Part shown: piece after piece, positions 34,224-42,615 of the stretch
Position numbering within the stretch: the first letter of the stretch is position 1
Layout: each line of letters starts with the position of its first letter
NCBI RefSeq assembly: GCF_028735875.1
Contig: NZ_CP117834.1
Coordinates: forward strand, 3,088,001 to 3,152,000
Length of the DNA: 64,000 nucleotides
From: Shouchella hunanensis
GTDB lineage: Bacteria > Bacillota > Bacilli > Bacillales > Bacillaceae_D
Reading direction: 5' to 3'
Made by a program: the position numbers and the translations under genes
Notes under the pieces: generated by a model
Database searches by the model: none
Told to the model about the DNA's origin: nothing
The model's input: only the letters and a program-made list of their open reading frames with translations

Positions 34224-34323
34224 TTATCCACATTCAACCGTGAATAACTTGTGGGTTAATTGTGGGTTAAGGTTGGATAACGTTAATATACTAATGTTTA
34301 TAACGTGTATAACGTTATCCACA
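34224..34323. promoter_or_regulatory. DnaA-box cluster between sda and yqeG
   Basis: Two perfect DnaA boxes TTATCCACA lie at 34224-34232 and 34315-34323. Between them are a one-mismatch box (complement of TTATACACG near 34304), a looser TTATCCAA complement near 34273, and two tandem 11-bp repeats TTGTGGGTTAA (34249-34270). DnaA is known to bind near sda in B. subtilis. The rest of the 365-bp gap 34112-34476 carries the sda and yqeG leaders. Confidence 0.85.
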
Positions 34324-34476
34324 GGTTTAGTATTTAGGGGTTTTTGTCGAAAAATTTTAGCGATTTCCAGAATACATTTAGGAAGATCAAGGTTTTATTT
34401 GAAATATATGAGTGTAGCAGGTATAGTTGATGTTTGACTACAAGTTTTTTGATTGAAAGAGAAATGAGGTGCACAT

Positions 34477-35007
34477 GTGTTTGATCGCCTAATGCCAGAT
34501 CAATATGTGAAGAGTATATATGAGATTGATTTTACCAGTTTAAAAACTAAAGGAATAAAAGCTGTTATAACAGATTTAGATAATACACTTGTTGAATGGC
34601 ACCGCGCAGAGGCAACGCCAGAAGTGCAAGATTGGTTTAGACATTTAGATGAGTATGGCTTGAAAGTAACGATTGTCTCTAATAATAATGAGAGAAGAGT
34701 TCGTGCATTCTGTGACCCAGAAAAGCGAGTTTTTATTCATAGCGCGAAAAAACCAAGAAGAAAAGCGTTTCGACAAGCATGTGAGCGAATGCAGGTCAAG
34801 CCTGAAGAGACGGTAGTCATTGGAGATCAAATTTTCACAGATGTGCTTGGCGGAAACCGAGCTGGTATACACACTATTTTGGTTGTGCCCGTTACGCAAA
34901 CAGATGATTGGATGACAAAAGCAAATCGGAAGATGGAACGCTTTGTCTTAAGGAAATTGAAAAAAAGAGGGCTTGTGAAATGGGAGGATACGAAAAGTAA
35001 TGAGTAA
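34477..35007 (+). CDS. yqeG: YqeG, HAD IIIA-type phosphatase
   Basis: This 176-residue protein has the HAD motifs: ITDLDNTLVEW with nucleophile and acid Asp, VTIVSNNNERRV (motif II), KKPRRKAF (motif III Lys) and VIGDQIFTDVLGGNRAG (motif IV). YqeG is conserved beside yqeH in Firmicutes; its substrate is not established, though relatives dephosphorylate phosphatidylglycerol phosphate. Start GTG 34477 follows GAGGTG. It overlaps yqeH by 8 bases. Confidence 0.93.
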   Translation: MFDRLMPDQYVKSIYEIDFTSLKTKGIKAVITDLDNTLVEWHRAEATPEVQDWFRHLDEYGLKVTIVSNNNERRVRAFCDPEKRVFIHSAKKPRRKAFRQACERMQVKPEETVVIGDQIFTDVLGGNRAGIHTILVVPVTQTDDWMTKANRKMERFVLRKLKKRGLVKWEDTKSNE

Positions 35008-36118
35008 GAATGAAGAACACTATTTTTGTTCAGGGTGTGGTGTCCAAATACAAACTAGTGAACCTAAAAAAATCGGCTATGCCCCAGCTTCTGCCCTAAC
35101 AAGAGAACATGTTGTATGCAAAAGGTGTTTTCGGCTAACGCATTATAATGAGATCCAGCCGAGTGGTATTTCAGACCAAGAATTTCTAGACTTGATTCAC
35201 ACACTAAGTCATAAAGATGCGTTAATTGTAAACATTGTTGATGTTGTTGACTTATATGGCAGTTGGATATCGAGCATTAAGCGGCTTATAGGTAATAATA
35301 CGTTGCTTCTTGTTGCGAACAAGATCGATTTGCTGCCTAAATCTTTGAACCGGAATAAACTCCAGCATTGGTTAATGCGTGAAGCTGGTCAGCAAGGTTT
35401 AAAACCGGCGGGCAGTACAATTATTAGTACAGTTACAGGCGAAGGGTTAGATGAAACCATTTCGATTATTGATGAAATGAGAAATGGGAAAGATGTTTAC
35501 ATTGTTGGAAGTGCAAACGTTGGGAAGTCTTCTTTTATCAACCAGCTGTTAAAGCGACATGGTGGTGAAAAGGATCCACTAATTACGACTTCACATTTTC
35601 CAGGCACAACGTTAAACATGATTCAAATTCCATTAGATCAACAACAATCGCTATACGATACCCCAGGAATTATTAACCGTCATCAACTTTCTCATTATCT
35701 GAGTGATAAGAGCTTAAAGCTTATTACGCCAACAAAAGAAATTAAACCTATGGTATATCAATTAAACCCTGGCCAAACACTTTTTATAGGTGGGTTAGCA
35801 AGGTTAGACTTTATTAAAGGTGAGCCAACATCATTTATTGTTTACGTATCCAATCGATTAACGATTCATCGTACTAAACTAGAAAAAGCGGATCAGCTTT
35901 ATCAAAACCATATTGGTGAACTTCTTCAACCACCAACAGCCGAAGATGAGCAAGCTGTGTTCAATTTAAAAAGCCAGACATTTAAATTGAAGGACGGCTC
36001 TGTTGATATTGTTTTTTCTGGACTTGGATGGATTACAATTAAAGGTGCAGGGGTAACTGTGAATGCTCATGCGCCAAAAGAGGTTGCCATTTCTCACCGG
36101 ACATCAATTTTGGCGTAA
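35000..36118 (+). CDS. yqeH: Ribosome biogenesis GTPase YqeH
   Basis: This 372-residue circularly permuted GTPase has an N-terminal treble-clef zinc finger (CSGCGVQIQ ... CKRCFRLTHY), G4 (VANKIDLLP), G1 (VGSANVGKSSFINQLL), G2 (PGTTLNMIQ) and G3 (YDTPGI), in the permuted order G4-G1-G3, and a C-terminal domain. YqeH is needed for 30S subunit assembly. The frame overlaps yqeG. Confidence 0.96.
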   Translation: MSKNEEHYFCSGCGVQIQTSEPKKIGYAPASALTREHVVCKRCFRLTHYNEIQPSGISDQEFLDLIHTLSHKDALIVNIVDVVDLYGSWISSIKRLIGNNTLLLVANKIDLLPKSLNRNKLQHWLMREAGQQGLKPAGSTIISTVTGEGLDETISIIDEMRNGKDVYIVGSANVGKSSFINQLLKRHGGEKDPLITTSHFPGTTLNMIQIPLDQQQSLYDTPGIINRHQLSHYLSDKSLKLITPTKEIKPMVYQLNPGQTLFIGGLARLDFIKGEPTSFIVYVSNRLTIHRTKLEKADQLYQNHIGELLQPPTAEDEQAVFNLKSQTFKLKDGSVDIVFSGLGWITIKGAGVTVNAHAPKEVAISHRTSILA

Positions 36119-36140
36119 CGGGGTTTAGGAGGGTTCTAAA

Positions 36141-36965
36141 GTGAAGAAATTTGCGTTAATTGGTCAACCATTAAGTCACAGCCTAAGCCCAAGTATTCAT
36201 CGAGCTGCTTATCATCACATGCAACTCCTTGGGCGCTATGAACTCTTAGAGACTGCGGCTGAGCAAGTGGAGGACGTTATTGAGTTAGTTCGAACGGGAG
36301 AGATCGATGGCTTAAATGTGACGATCCCTCATAAAGTTGCGGTAATGCCCTTTTTAGATGCAATTGATGAAGATGCCATCGCAATCGGCGCTGTTAATAC
36401 CATTAAAAAAGTAGGAAATCAAGTGATCGGCTACAATACAGACGCTGAAGGCTTTAAAGAATCGCTACTAGAGCGATTGCACATAAATACTGTAAGGGAG
36501 CAACGAGTACTTGTAATAGGTGCTGGAGGAGCGGCAAGAGCGATTGTTCATACACTCGGTAAAGATGGAGCCGTGCTCACCATTGTGAACCGGACAATGA
36601 GTAAAGCGGAAGATTTGGCGGCGATGTACCCGTTTGACGTAACAGTCCTGACGATTGAGGCAGCGGAAGCGATGTTGAATCAATTTGACATTGTGATCAA
36701 TACTACATCTGTTGGGATGTCGTCCTTTACAAATGCATCACCGATAAAGCTTAATCAACTGGCGAGCTCAACTCTTGTTTGTGATCTTATTTATAATCCG
36801 TTAGAAACGACATTATTAAAAGAGGCAAAAAGTCGAGGCAATGCTACTCTAAACGGCGTAGGTATGCTTGTGAATCAAGCGGCTTTAGCTATTGAAATTT
36901 GGACAGGACAAAAACCAAATCGCAAGTTAATGGAAGTAACGCTTGTAAGTGAAGTAAGGAAATGA
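36141..36965 (+). CDS. aroE: Shikimate 5-dehydrogenase
   Basis: This 274-residue protein begins FALIGQPLSHSLSPSIHRAA with the shikimate-binding Ser pair, then GLNVTIPHKVAVMPFLD with the catalytic Lys, AVNTIKK, GYNTDAEGF with the catalytic Asp, and a NADP-binding GAGGAARAI. It reduces 3-dehydroshikimate to shikimate in aromatic amino acid synthesis. It lies within the yqe cluster as in Bacillus. Confidence 0.96.
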   Translation: MKKFALIGQPLSHSLSPSIHRAAYHHMQLLGRYELLETAAEQVEDVIELVRTGEIDGLNVTIPHKVAVMPFLDAIDEDAIAIGAVNTIKKVGNQVIGYNTDAEGFKESLLERLHINTVREQRVLVIGAGGAARAIVHTLGKDGAVLTIVNRTMSKAEDLAAMYPFDVTVLTIEAAEAMLNQFDIVINTTSVGMSSFTNASPIKLNQLASSTLVCDLIYNPLETTLLKEAKSRGNATLNGVGMLVNQAALAIEIWTGQKPNRKLMEVTLVSEVRK

Positions 36966-36977
36966 TGGAGGAATCAC

Positions 36978-37271
36978 ATGTTAACGAATAAGCAGAAACG
37001 ATTTTTGAGAAGTAAATCTCATCCCATTCAGCCGATTTTTCAGGTTGGAAAAGCGGGTGTGAATGAAAATATGATCACACAAATAAATGAAGCACTTGAA
37101 GTAAGAGAACTTATAAAAGTATCGATTTTACAAAACTGTATGGAAGACAAAGATTCAATCACAGCGGAAATGGTGGAAGGTACGAAAGCGCATGTCGTTC
37201 AGGTAATTGGTAGTACAATCATTCTATACAAAAAATCGGTAAACAATCCTAAGCTACAACTACCAAATTAA
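36978..37271 (+). CDS. yhbY: YhbY-type CRM-domain RNA-binding protein
   Basis: This 97-residue protein has the CRM fold pattern: LTNKQKRFLRSKSHPIQPIF, then VGKAGVNENMITQINEAL (GxxG loop) and RELIKVSILQN. Family members bind pre-50S ribosomal RNA during assembly. It follows aroE by 12 bases and precedes nadD. Confidence 0.95.
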   Translation: MLTNKQKRFLRSKSHPIQPIFQVGKAGVNENMITQINEALEVRELIKVSILQNCMEDKDSITAEMVEGTKAHVVQVIGSTIILYKKSVNNPKLQLPN

Positions 37272-37287
37272 CCTTGGAGGTAAGCGG

Positions 37288-37911
37288 ATGCGAAGAATTG
37301 GATTGTTTGGTGGAACGTTTGATCCACCACACCATGGGCATTTATTAATTGCACAAGAAGCACAACTTCAGTTAGGACTAGATGAAGTGTGGTTTATTCC
37401 TGTTTCAAGCCCACCTCATAAAGTGCGAACCGGATTAACATCTGGTGCAAATCGACTTGCATTAACGAAAGCTGCTGTGAACGGACATCCTGCATTTAAA
37501 GTGCTTGACCTAGAAGTAGAACGTAAAGGAAAGTCGTACACATATGATACGGTGTATGAGTTACGAGAGCAATATCCGCGCGACCACTTTTATTTTCTTA
37601 TTGGTGCCGATATGGTGGAACAACTAGATCATTGGTACAACATCAGCCAGCTTAAGGATATGGTGACATTTGCTGCGTTTGATCGACCAGGTTCGCGTAT
37701 TGATAAAGCAACAGGAGTAACACGTATTCCATTTCCTCAAATAGACATTTCGTCTTCGTTTATTCGTGAACGAGTTAAGGCAAACATGCCAATTCGCTAT
37801 TTCGTTCCAGAATTAGTAAGGAAAATCATAGAGGAGCAATCATTATATGACGGTAACAACAACAGAAGCATGGAACATCGTCCGTCGTCATTTACCAGAG
37901 AAACGTTTTAA
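37288..37911 (+). CDS. nadD: Nicotinate-nucleotide adenylyltransferase
   Basis: This 207-residue protein begins with the nucleotidyltransferase motif GLFGGTFDPPHHGHLLIAQE (GTFDPxHxGH) and ends with ISSSFIRERV (SSxxR). It makes nicotinic acid adenine dinucleotide from NaMN and ATP. The family normally ends ~190 residues, soon after the LYD-type motif; here the frame runs on for ~18 more codons into yqeK, giving a 65-base out-of-frame overlap. Confidence 0.95.
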   Translation: MRRIGLFGGTFDPPHHGHLLIAQEAQLQLGLDEVWFIPVSSPPHKVRTGLTSGANRLALTKAAVNGHPAFKVLDLEVERKGKSYTYDTVYELREQYPRDHFYFLIGADMVEQLDHWYNISQLKDMVTFAAFDRPGSRIDKATGVTRIPFPQIDISSSFIRERVKANMPIRYFVPELVRKIIEEQSLYDGNNNRSMEHRPSSFTRETF

Positions 37912-38422
37912 ACATACGGTTGGTGTTCGTGATACAGCGATTCAACTAGCACAACACTATCAAGTTGATGAAAAAAAAGCAGAGCTAGCAGCCATTGTTC
38001 ATGATCTTTGCAAATACTTTAATATTGATGAAATGAAGCAAGGCTTAGCTACTGTAGGAGAACATCATTGGGCAACATGTGGAAGTGAACTGCTTCACGC
38101 TCCATATTGCGCGATATATGTGGAAAAAGAACTTGGTATTAAAGATAACGATGTCCTTCAAGCGATTCGCTCACATACAACAGGTAGGGCTGCTATGAGT
38201 CCATTGGAACAAGTTGTTTTTGTAGCCGATTATATTGAACCAAACCGTTCTTTTCTTGGAGTAGATGAAGCACGGAAGTATGCAACAGTTAGCCTGGACG
38301 CTGCTTGTCTTTTTAGTTTAACGAATACCATTCAGTATTTACTCTCGAAGAAGTCACCAATTCATCCGTATACCGTTGAAGCATATAATTATTACACATT
38401 GAAAGGGGAACAAAAAGGTTGA
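37847..38422 (+). CDS. yqeK: YqeK, HD-domain Ap4A hydrolase
   Basis: This 191-residue HD protein has KRFKHTVGVRDTAIQLA (first His), AAIVHDLCKYFN (HD pair), GEHHWATCGSELLH, and QAIRSHTTGRAAMSPLEQVVFVAD in pieces (further metal ligands). YqeK homologues hydrolyse diadenosine tetraphosphate symmetrically with an iron centre. Start ATG 37847 has GAGGAG upstream and is inside nadD. Confidence 0.93.
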   Translation: MTVTTTEAWNIVRRHLPEKRFKHTVGVRDTAIQLAQHYQVDEKKAELAAIVHDLCKYFNIDEMKQGLATVGEHHWATCGSELLHAPYCAIYVEKELGIKDNDVLQAIRSHTTGRAAMSPLEQVVFVADYIEPNRSFLGVDEARKYATVSLDAACLFSLTNTIQYLLSKKSPIHPYTVEAYNYYTLKGEQKG

Positions 38423-38769
38423 ATTCATTTTTAAAATTAGCTGTTCATACAATAGACGATAAACGAGGTCATAACATTACGGCTCTTGACATGAAAGGAA
38501 TCTCTCCGATTGCAGATTACTTTGTTATTTGTCACGGTAATTCTGAAAAACAAGTACAAGCAATCGCTCATGAATTAAAAAAAGTATTTCAAGAAGAAGG
38601 TTTAGAAATTAAACGACTTGAAGGGTATGACCAAGCCCGTTGGGTATTACTTGATATAGGAGATGTGGTTGTCCATATTTTCCATAAAGAGGAACGTGTT
38701 TACTATAATTTAGAAAAGCTTTGGGGTGACGCACCATCTGTCCCATTACAAGAGGTTATTAGCCAATGA
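38419..38769 (+). CDS. rsfS: Ribosomal silencing factor RsfS
   Basis: This 116-residue protein has the Iojap/RsfS pattern: HNITALDMKGISPIADYFVI, the AIAHELKK helix, LEGYDQARWVLLDIGDVVVH and FYLEKLWGDA-type YYNLEKLWGDAP. It binds ribosomal protein uL14 and prevents subunit joining when nutrients are scarce. Start TTG 38419 overlaps the yqeK stop by 4 bases. Confidence 0.95.
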   Translation: MNSFLKLAVHTIDDKRGHNITALDMKGISPIADYFVICHGNSEKQVQAIAHELKKVFQEEGLEIKRLEGYDQARWVLLDIGDVVVHIFHKEERVYYNLEKLWGDAPSVPLQEVISQ

Positions 38770-39620
38770 TGAGACCTGGAGAGTCCGCAACTCTTACCGT
38801 AGTAAGAGAAGCTTCTTTCGGCTATTTTCTTTCAGACGGTAATGAAGATGTGTTGCTGCATAAAAATGATGTGACGGAAGCGATTGCGATTGATGATTCT
38901 TTGAGCGTTTTTTTATATCACGACCACCAAAATCGATTAAGTGCGACCATGAAGACTCCTGTCATTAAAGATGACGAGATTGGCTGGTTAGAAGTCGTAC
39001 AAGTGAGACCTACACATGGTGTGTTTGTTTATAACGGGATTTCGCGAGATTTATTCATCTCTATGGACGAATTTCCACAAGATCGGAGCGAATGGCCCGA
39101 AAAAGGAGATCGTTTATGCTGCTCGCTTACATGGGATAAAAAAGGGCGTCTCATGGGACGACTCGTAAAAGGTGCGCCAATTACGGACAAAGCGATTGCG
39201 GCTGATCAGTCTTGGCTTAATCGTGAAGTGACAGGGGTTGTGTACCACTTTTTAGACGAAGGTGCAGCCATTTACGTAAAAGATGGTCCAATCGCTTTTT
39301 TACATCAAGATGAAGCTGATGGAATACCACGACTTGGACAAAGTATTAAAGGGCGTGTGCACTATGTACGCGAAGACGGACGCATCAATATTACCCAACG
39401 TTTAAAACGAACAGATCAACAAGACATTGATGCGAAAAAAGTGTTAACCTATCTTGAGAGTCGACGTAATCAGGCGATGCCGTTAACGGACAAATCAGCA
39501 CCAGAAGACATTGAGCGTGCAGTAGGAATGAGTAAAGCAGCGTTTAAACGAGCTCTTGGTAAGCTTATGAAACAAAAGCTTATTGAGCAAAAAGAAGGAT
39601 TTACCCATAAAGTAAAATGA
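38766..39620 (+). CDS. cvfB: S1-domain RNA-binding protein, CvfB family
   Basis: This 284-residue protein has tandem S1-like beta-barrels (ATLTVVREASFGYFLSDG, DEIGWLEVVQVRPTHGVFV, GVVYHFLDEGAAIYVKDG) and a C-terminal winged helix (MSKAAFKRALGKLMKQKLI). It matches CvfB/YitL, an RNA-binding regulator of virulence and stress genes in Gram-positives. Here it is inserted between rsfS and yqeM, overlapping the rsfS stop by ATGA, an arrangement not seen in B. subtilis. Confidence 0.88.
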   Translation: MMRPGESATLTVVREASFGYFLSDGNEDVLLHKNDVTEAIAIDDSLSVFLYHDHQNRLSATMKTPVIKDDEIGWLEVVQVRPTHGVFVYNGISRDLFISMDEFPQDRSEWPEKGDRLCCSLTWDKKGRLMGRLVKGAPITDKAIAADQSWLNREVTGVVYHFLDEGAAIYVKDGPIAFLHQDEADGIPRLGQSIKGRVHYVREDGRINITQRLKRTDQQDIDAKKVLTYLESRRNQAMPLTDKSAPEDIERAVGMSKAAFKRALGKLMKQKLIEQKEGFTHKVK

Positions 39621-39636
39621 ACGGAAGATTGATTGC

Positions 39637-40389
39637 ATGAAACCTTATATACATTTTGCGAACATTTATGATCATTTAATGGCCCACGTAGAGTATGAAC
39701 ATTGGATAACGTATATGAAAACCGTCTTTGAAGAAAGAAATGTTCGCGTATCAAAGGTGCTAGATGTAGGCTGTGGAACAGGCGAGCTCATGCTACGTAT
39801 GAATCAAGCTGGTTTTGTTCCAACTGGTCTAGACATCTCTGAAGATATGCTAGCGGTAGCGCAGCGGAAATTACAATCTGCCCAGACTCAACCGCAGCTC
39901 TTTCAAGAGGACATGAGTCAATTCTCGGTGCTTGAAAGGTACGATGCGATAACGATTTTTTGTGACTCGTTAAACTATCTTGAAAAAGAAGAAGATGTAA
40001 AACGTGTTTTTCTTCGCTGTTACGATGCCTTACAGGAAAATGGCATTTTACTTTTTGATGTTCATTCCCCCTTTAAAATTCAGCAGTTTTATCAGGCTAC
40101 ATTCGCAGATGAATTAGACGGTGTTTCCTATATTTGGCATTCGTTTGCTGGGGAAGAACCACTCAGCGTGGAGCATGAGCTTACGTTTTTTATTGAGACA
40201 GAGAATGGTCTATATGAGCGCGTGGAAGAGCTTCATAAAGAACGAACGTTTGACATAGCTACGTATACAAAGTGGTTGATGGAAGCTGGTTTTACAGATA
40301 TTCGCGTAACAGGTGATTTTCATCAGTCGGAGCCACATGATCAAACAGAAAGAATTTTCTTTTCGGCGAGGAAAAAAGCAGGAAATTAG
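39637..40389 (+). CDS. yqeM: YqeM, SAM-dependent methyltransferase
   Basis: This 250-residue class I methyltransferase has motif I VLDVGCGTGELMLRM, motif II with GLDISEDMLAVAQ and a YDAITIFCDSLNYL segment. It is the usual last gene of the yqeG cluster, before comER. The substrate is unknown. Start ATG 39637. Confidence 0.9.
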   Translation: MKPYIHFANIYDHLMAHVEYEHWITYMKTVFEERNVRVSKVLDVGCGTGELMLRMNQAGFVPTGLDISEDMLAVAQRKLQSAQTQPQLFQEDMSQFSVLERYDAITIFCDSLNYLEKEEDVKRVFLRCYDALQENGILLFDVHSPFKIQQFYQATFADELDGVSYIWHSFAGEEPLSVEHELTFFIETENGLYERVEELHKERTFDIATYTKWLMEAGFTDIRVTGDFHQSEPHDQTERIFFSARKKAGN

Positions 40390-40432
40390 CAAATACTAGC
40401 GAAAAGGTTAAAATAAGTTAGGAGACCCTAAC

Positions 40433-41257
40433 TTATTTTAACTGAAATTCCTGCGCTAGTTTTTTCTTTTCCGTTGCATATTTCTCTTCGGTTAAACGAA
40501 ACAATGAGCCAAATCCCTCTCCTAACAATTGATCTAAATGAGCAATGCCCACTCCTGTAATACCTCCTGGAACACAGACTCTTTCTTGTAACGTAGGAAG
40601 TGTGTAATACCCTTCTTGTAACAACTTCCCTAAGCCAATTAACATGGATGTCGTTAATTCTGTTGCTTCTTTTTCGCCTAATGGCGTCTCTGATACAGCC
40701 CCTTCAATAAATCGTTGCGCCATAAATGCAAAAAATGCAGGCCCACAACTTACAATGTCAGAAGAGACTCGAGTAACATTCTCGTCAATAAATAAAGGAC
40801 GCGATATGGATGAGACAAAAGAAATGATCGCTTCTTCATCAGTGCTTGTGCAACGAGAGCTAAAACTAACAAGGGTAGAACCAGACTGTGCTCGGTTTAA
40901 AATACTCGGAATAATACGAGCTACTTTACAAGGAAAAAGCTCTTCTAAATGGTGGATTGATACTGGACTCGTTATAGAGATCATTACGTGTTCCCTTGAT
41001 AAATATGGGATAACTGTCGGTGTGAAGCTGGGAATGTCCTTTGGCTTTACACATATGAAAATCCATCTACACTGTCGTGTTAACTCTTCAATATCGGAAG
41101 CGATATGAATAGCCGGGTAGATTTCTTTTAGCTTGATCGCTTTTTCAATTGTACGGTTAATAATGACAATGTCTTCTTCTTTTATTGTCTTCGCTTCAAG
41201 TAACGTATCAATTAGCATACTGCCCATACTCCCTGTTCCGATAAAGCCAATCTTCAT
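40433..41257 (-). CDS. comER: ComER, pyrroline-5-carboxylate reductase-like protein
   Basis: The start is ATG 41257 behind GGGAGGT; six extra upstream codons lie within the RBS and are excluded, giving 274 residues. The N-terminus MKIGFIGTGSMGSMLIDTLL is the Rossmann dinucleotide motif of ProC; GGITGVGIAHLDQLL matches the C-terminal family motif. ComER is divergent from comEA as in Bacillus. It is not required for DNA uptake; it has been linked to biofilm and sporulation timing. Confidence 0.93.
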   Translation of the reverse strand: MKIGFIGTGSMGSMLIDTLLEAKTIKEEDIVIINRTIEKAIKLKEIYPAIHIASDIEELTRQCRWIFICVKPKDIPSFTPTVIPYLSREHVMISITSPVSIHHLEELFPCKVARIIPSILNRAQSGSTLVSFSSRCTSTDEEAIISFVSSISRPLFIDENVTRVSSDIVSCGPAFFAFMAQRFIEGAVSETPLGEKEATELTTSMLIGLGKLLQEGYYTLPTLQERVCVPGGITGVGIAHLDQLLGEGFGSLFRLTEEKYATEKKKLAQEFQLK

Positions 41258-41347
41258 CCTAATTACCTCCCTCAAGACGTAGCTTTACTCATGGTATGCG
41301 CCGATGCTTGGTTAACATTCATACAAATTCGTATAGGAGGCTAAAAG

Positions 41348-41971
41348 GTGAAGCGACTACTCCACTATGTAAAACATCACTATTTAGTTGTTGCTTTAAT
41401 GATGGGAATGGCGATCATTTTTATTTTCCTTCTGCTCAACAGAGGTGTGACAAATAATAACGAGGAGGATCCTTTTGCAAAGACGCCTTCCTTTTTAACG
41501 ATGGAGCAAGAGGAAGATTCAACAGATGACGTGCCGCTTACGTTAATGATTGATGTGAAAGGTGCGGTAAGGCAACCTGGAATCTATACGTTTACTGAAG
41601 GGGATCGAATTGACGACGCCATAAAAAGAGCTGGAGGCTTTACAGAGGATGCTGAAGACATGCATGTGAACTTAGCTCTTAAACTCGTAGATGAACAAGT
41701 GATTTATGTACCAAAAATCGGAGAGACACCCGTTGAAATGGAACAATTCTGGAGAGAAGCAGGGGAGGGGGAGTCTGGAAAAATTAATTTAAATACAGCA
41801 ACGATTGAAGAGCTTCAGACGCTGACAGGTATTGGACCAGCAAAAGCTGCGACAATCGTACAACATCGAGAAGAACAAGGTCCTTATCAAACGATTGATG
41901 ATTTGAAGAATGTTAGTGGAATAGGTGAAAAATCATTTGATTCTTTAAAAGACTTTATTACTGCCAAATAA
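41348..41971 (+). CDS. comEA: ComEA, DNA receptor for transformation
   Basis: This 207-residue protein has one N-terminal TM helix (YLVVALMMGMAIIFIFLLL), a SLBB-like domain (LMIDVKGAVRQPGIYTF, DRIDDAIKRAGGF) and a C-terminal double helix-hairpin-helix (NLNTATIEELQTLTGIGPAKA, NVSGIGEKSFDSL) that binds double-stranded DNA outside the membrane. Start GTG 41348 follows AGGAGG. Confidence 0.96.
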   Translation: MKRLLHYVKHHYLVVALMMGMAIIFIFLLLNRGVTNNNEEDPFAKTPSFLTMEQEEDSTDDVPLTLMIDVKGAVRQPGIYTFTEGDRIDDAIKRAGGFTEDAEDMHVNLALKLVDEQVIYVPKIGETPVEMEQFWREAGEGESGKINLNTATIEELQTLTGIGPAKAATIVQHREEQGPYQTIDDLKNVSGIGEKSFDSLKDFITAK

Positions 41972-42039
41972 TCCACTATTTGACGCTTTCCATTATTCAT
42001 TTTACACTCTTATATATGCAAGAGAAAAGGAGTACAAAC

Positions 42040-42615
42040 ATGGAACGAATTTCGTGGGATTTATATTTTATGTCACAAAGTCAACTGCTTTCGTTACGAA
42101 GTACGTGCCCGAGACTAAAAGTAGGCGCGACAATTGTTAGAGAAAAGCGTATTATTGCAGGTGGCTATAATGGTTCTGTAACAGGATCTGATCACTGCTT
42201 AGATCAAGGGTGTTATGTTGTTGATGGACATTGCATCAGAACCGTTCACGCAGAAGTAAATGCGTTATTACAATGTGCCAAGTTTGGCGTGCCGACAAAA
42301 GGTGCGGAAATTTATATTACCCATTTTCCGTGTGTGCATTGTGCAAAGTCGTTGATACAAGCAGGTATCTCCAAGGTGCACTATGCGAATGACTACAAAA
42401 ACCAGCCGTATGCAGAGCAGTTGTTTGCGGAAGCGGGAATTGAGTGTATAGAAGTAGAGCTAGATCCAACTGTATTTGACACACTGTTTCACGATAAGCT
42501 CTCGCTAACGACAGAACTGTTACAAGAAGTAGAAGAGCTCGGGGTGTCAAGCGAACGATTAGAAGAACTTGTCACGAAGACCAAAACATTGTATTTCTCA
42601 AAAGTAAGTGAATAA
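42040..42615 (+). CDS. comEB: ComEB, dCMP deaminase-family protein
   Basis: The start is ATG 42040 behind AAAAGGAG, giving 191 residues; the longer open frame from 41980 lacks an RBS. Zinc cytidine-deaminase motifs HAEVNALLQ and PCVHCAKSLI are present. It converts dCMP to dUMP; in Bacillus it is also part of the competence operon, apparently not needed for uptake itself. It overlaps comEC by 8 bases. Confidence 0.95.
   Translation: MERISWDLYFMSQSQLLSLRSTCPRLKVGATIVREKRIIAGGYNGSVTGSDHCLDQGCYVVDGHCIRTVHAEVNALLQCAKFGVPTKGAEIYITHFPCVHCAKSLIQAGISKVHYANDYKNQPYAEQLFAEAGIECIEVELDPTVFDTLFHDKLSLTTELLQEVEELGVSSERLEELVTKTKTLYFSKVSE

Noticed and set aside
40644-41108. Plus-strand 154-codon frame opposite comER
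   Set aside because: Lies wholly antisense to comER, which has the ProC motifs, and has no RBS.
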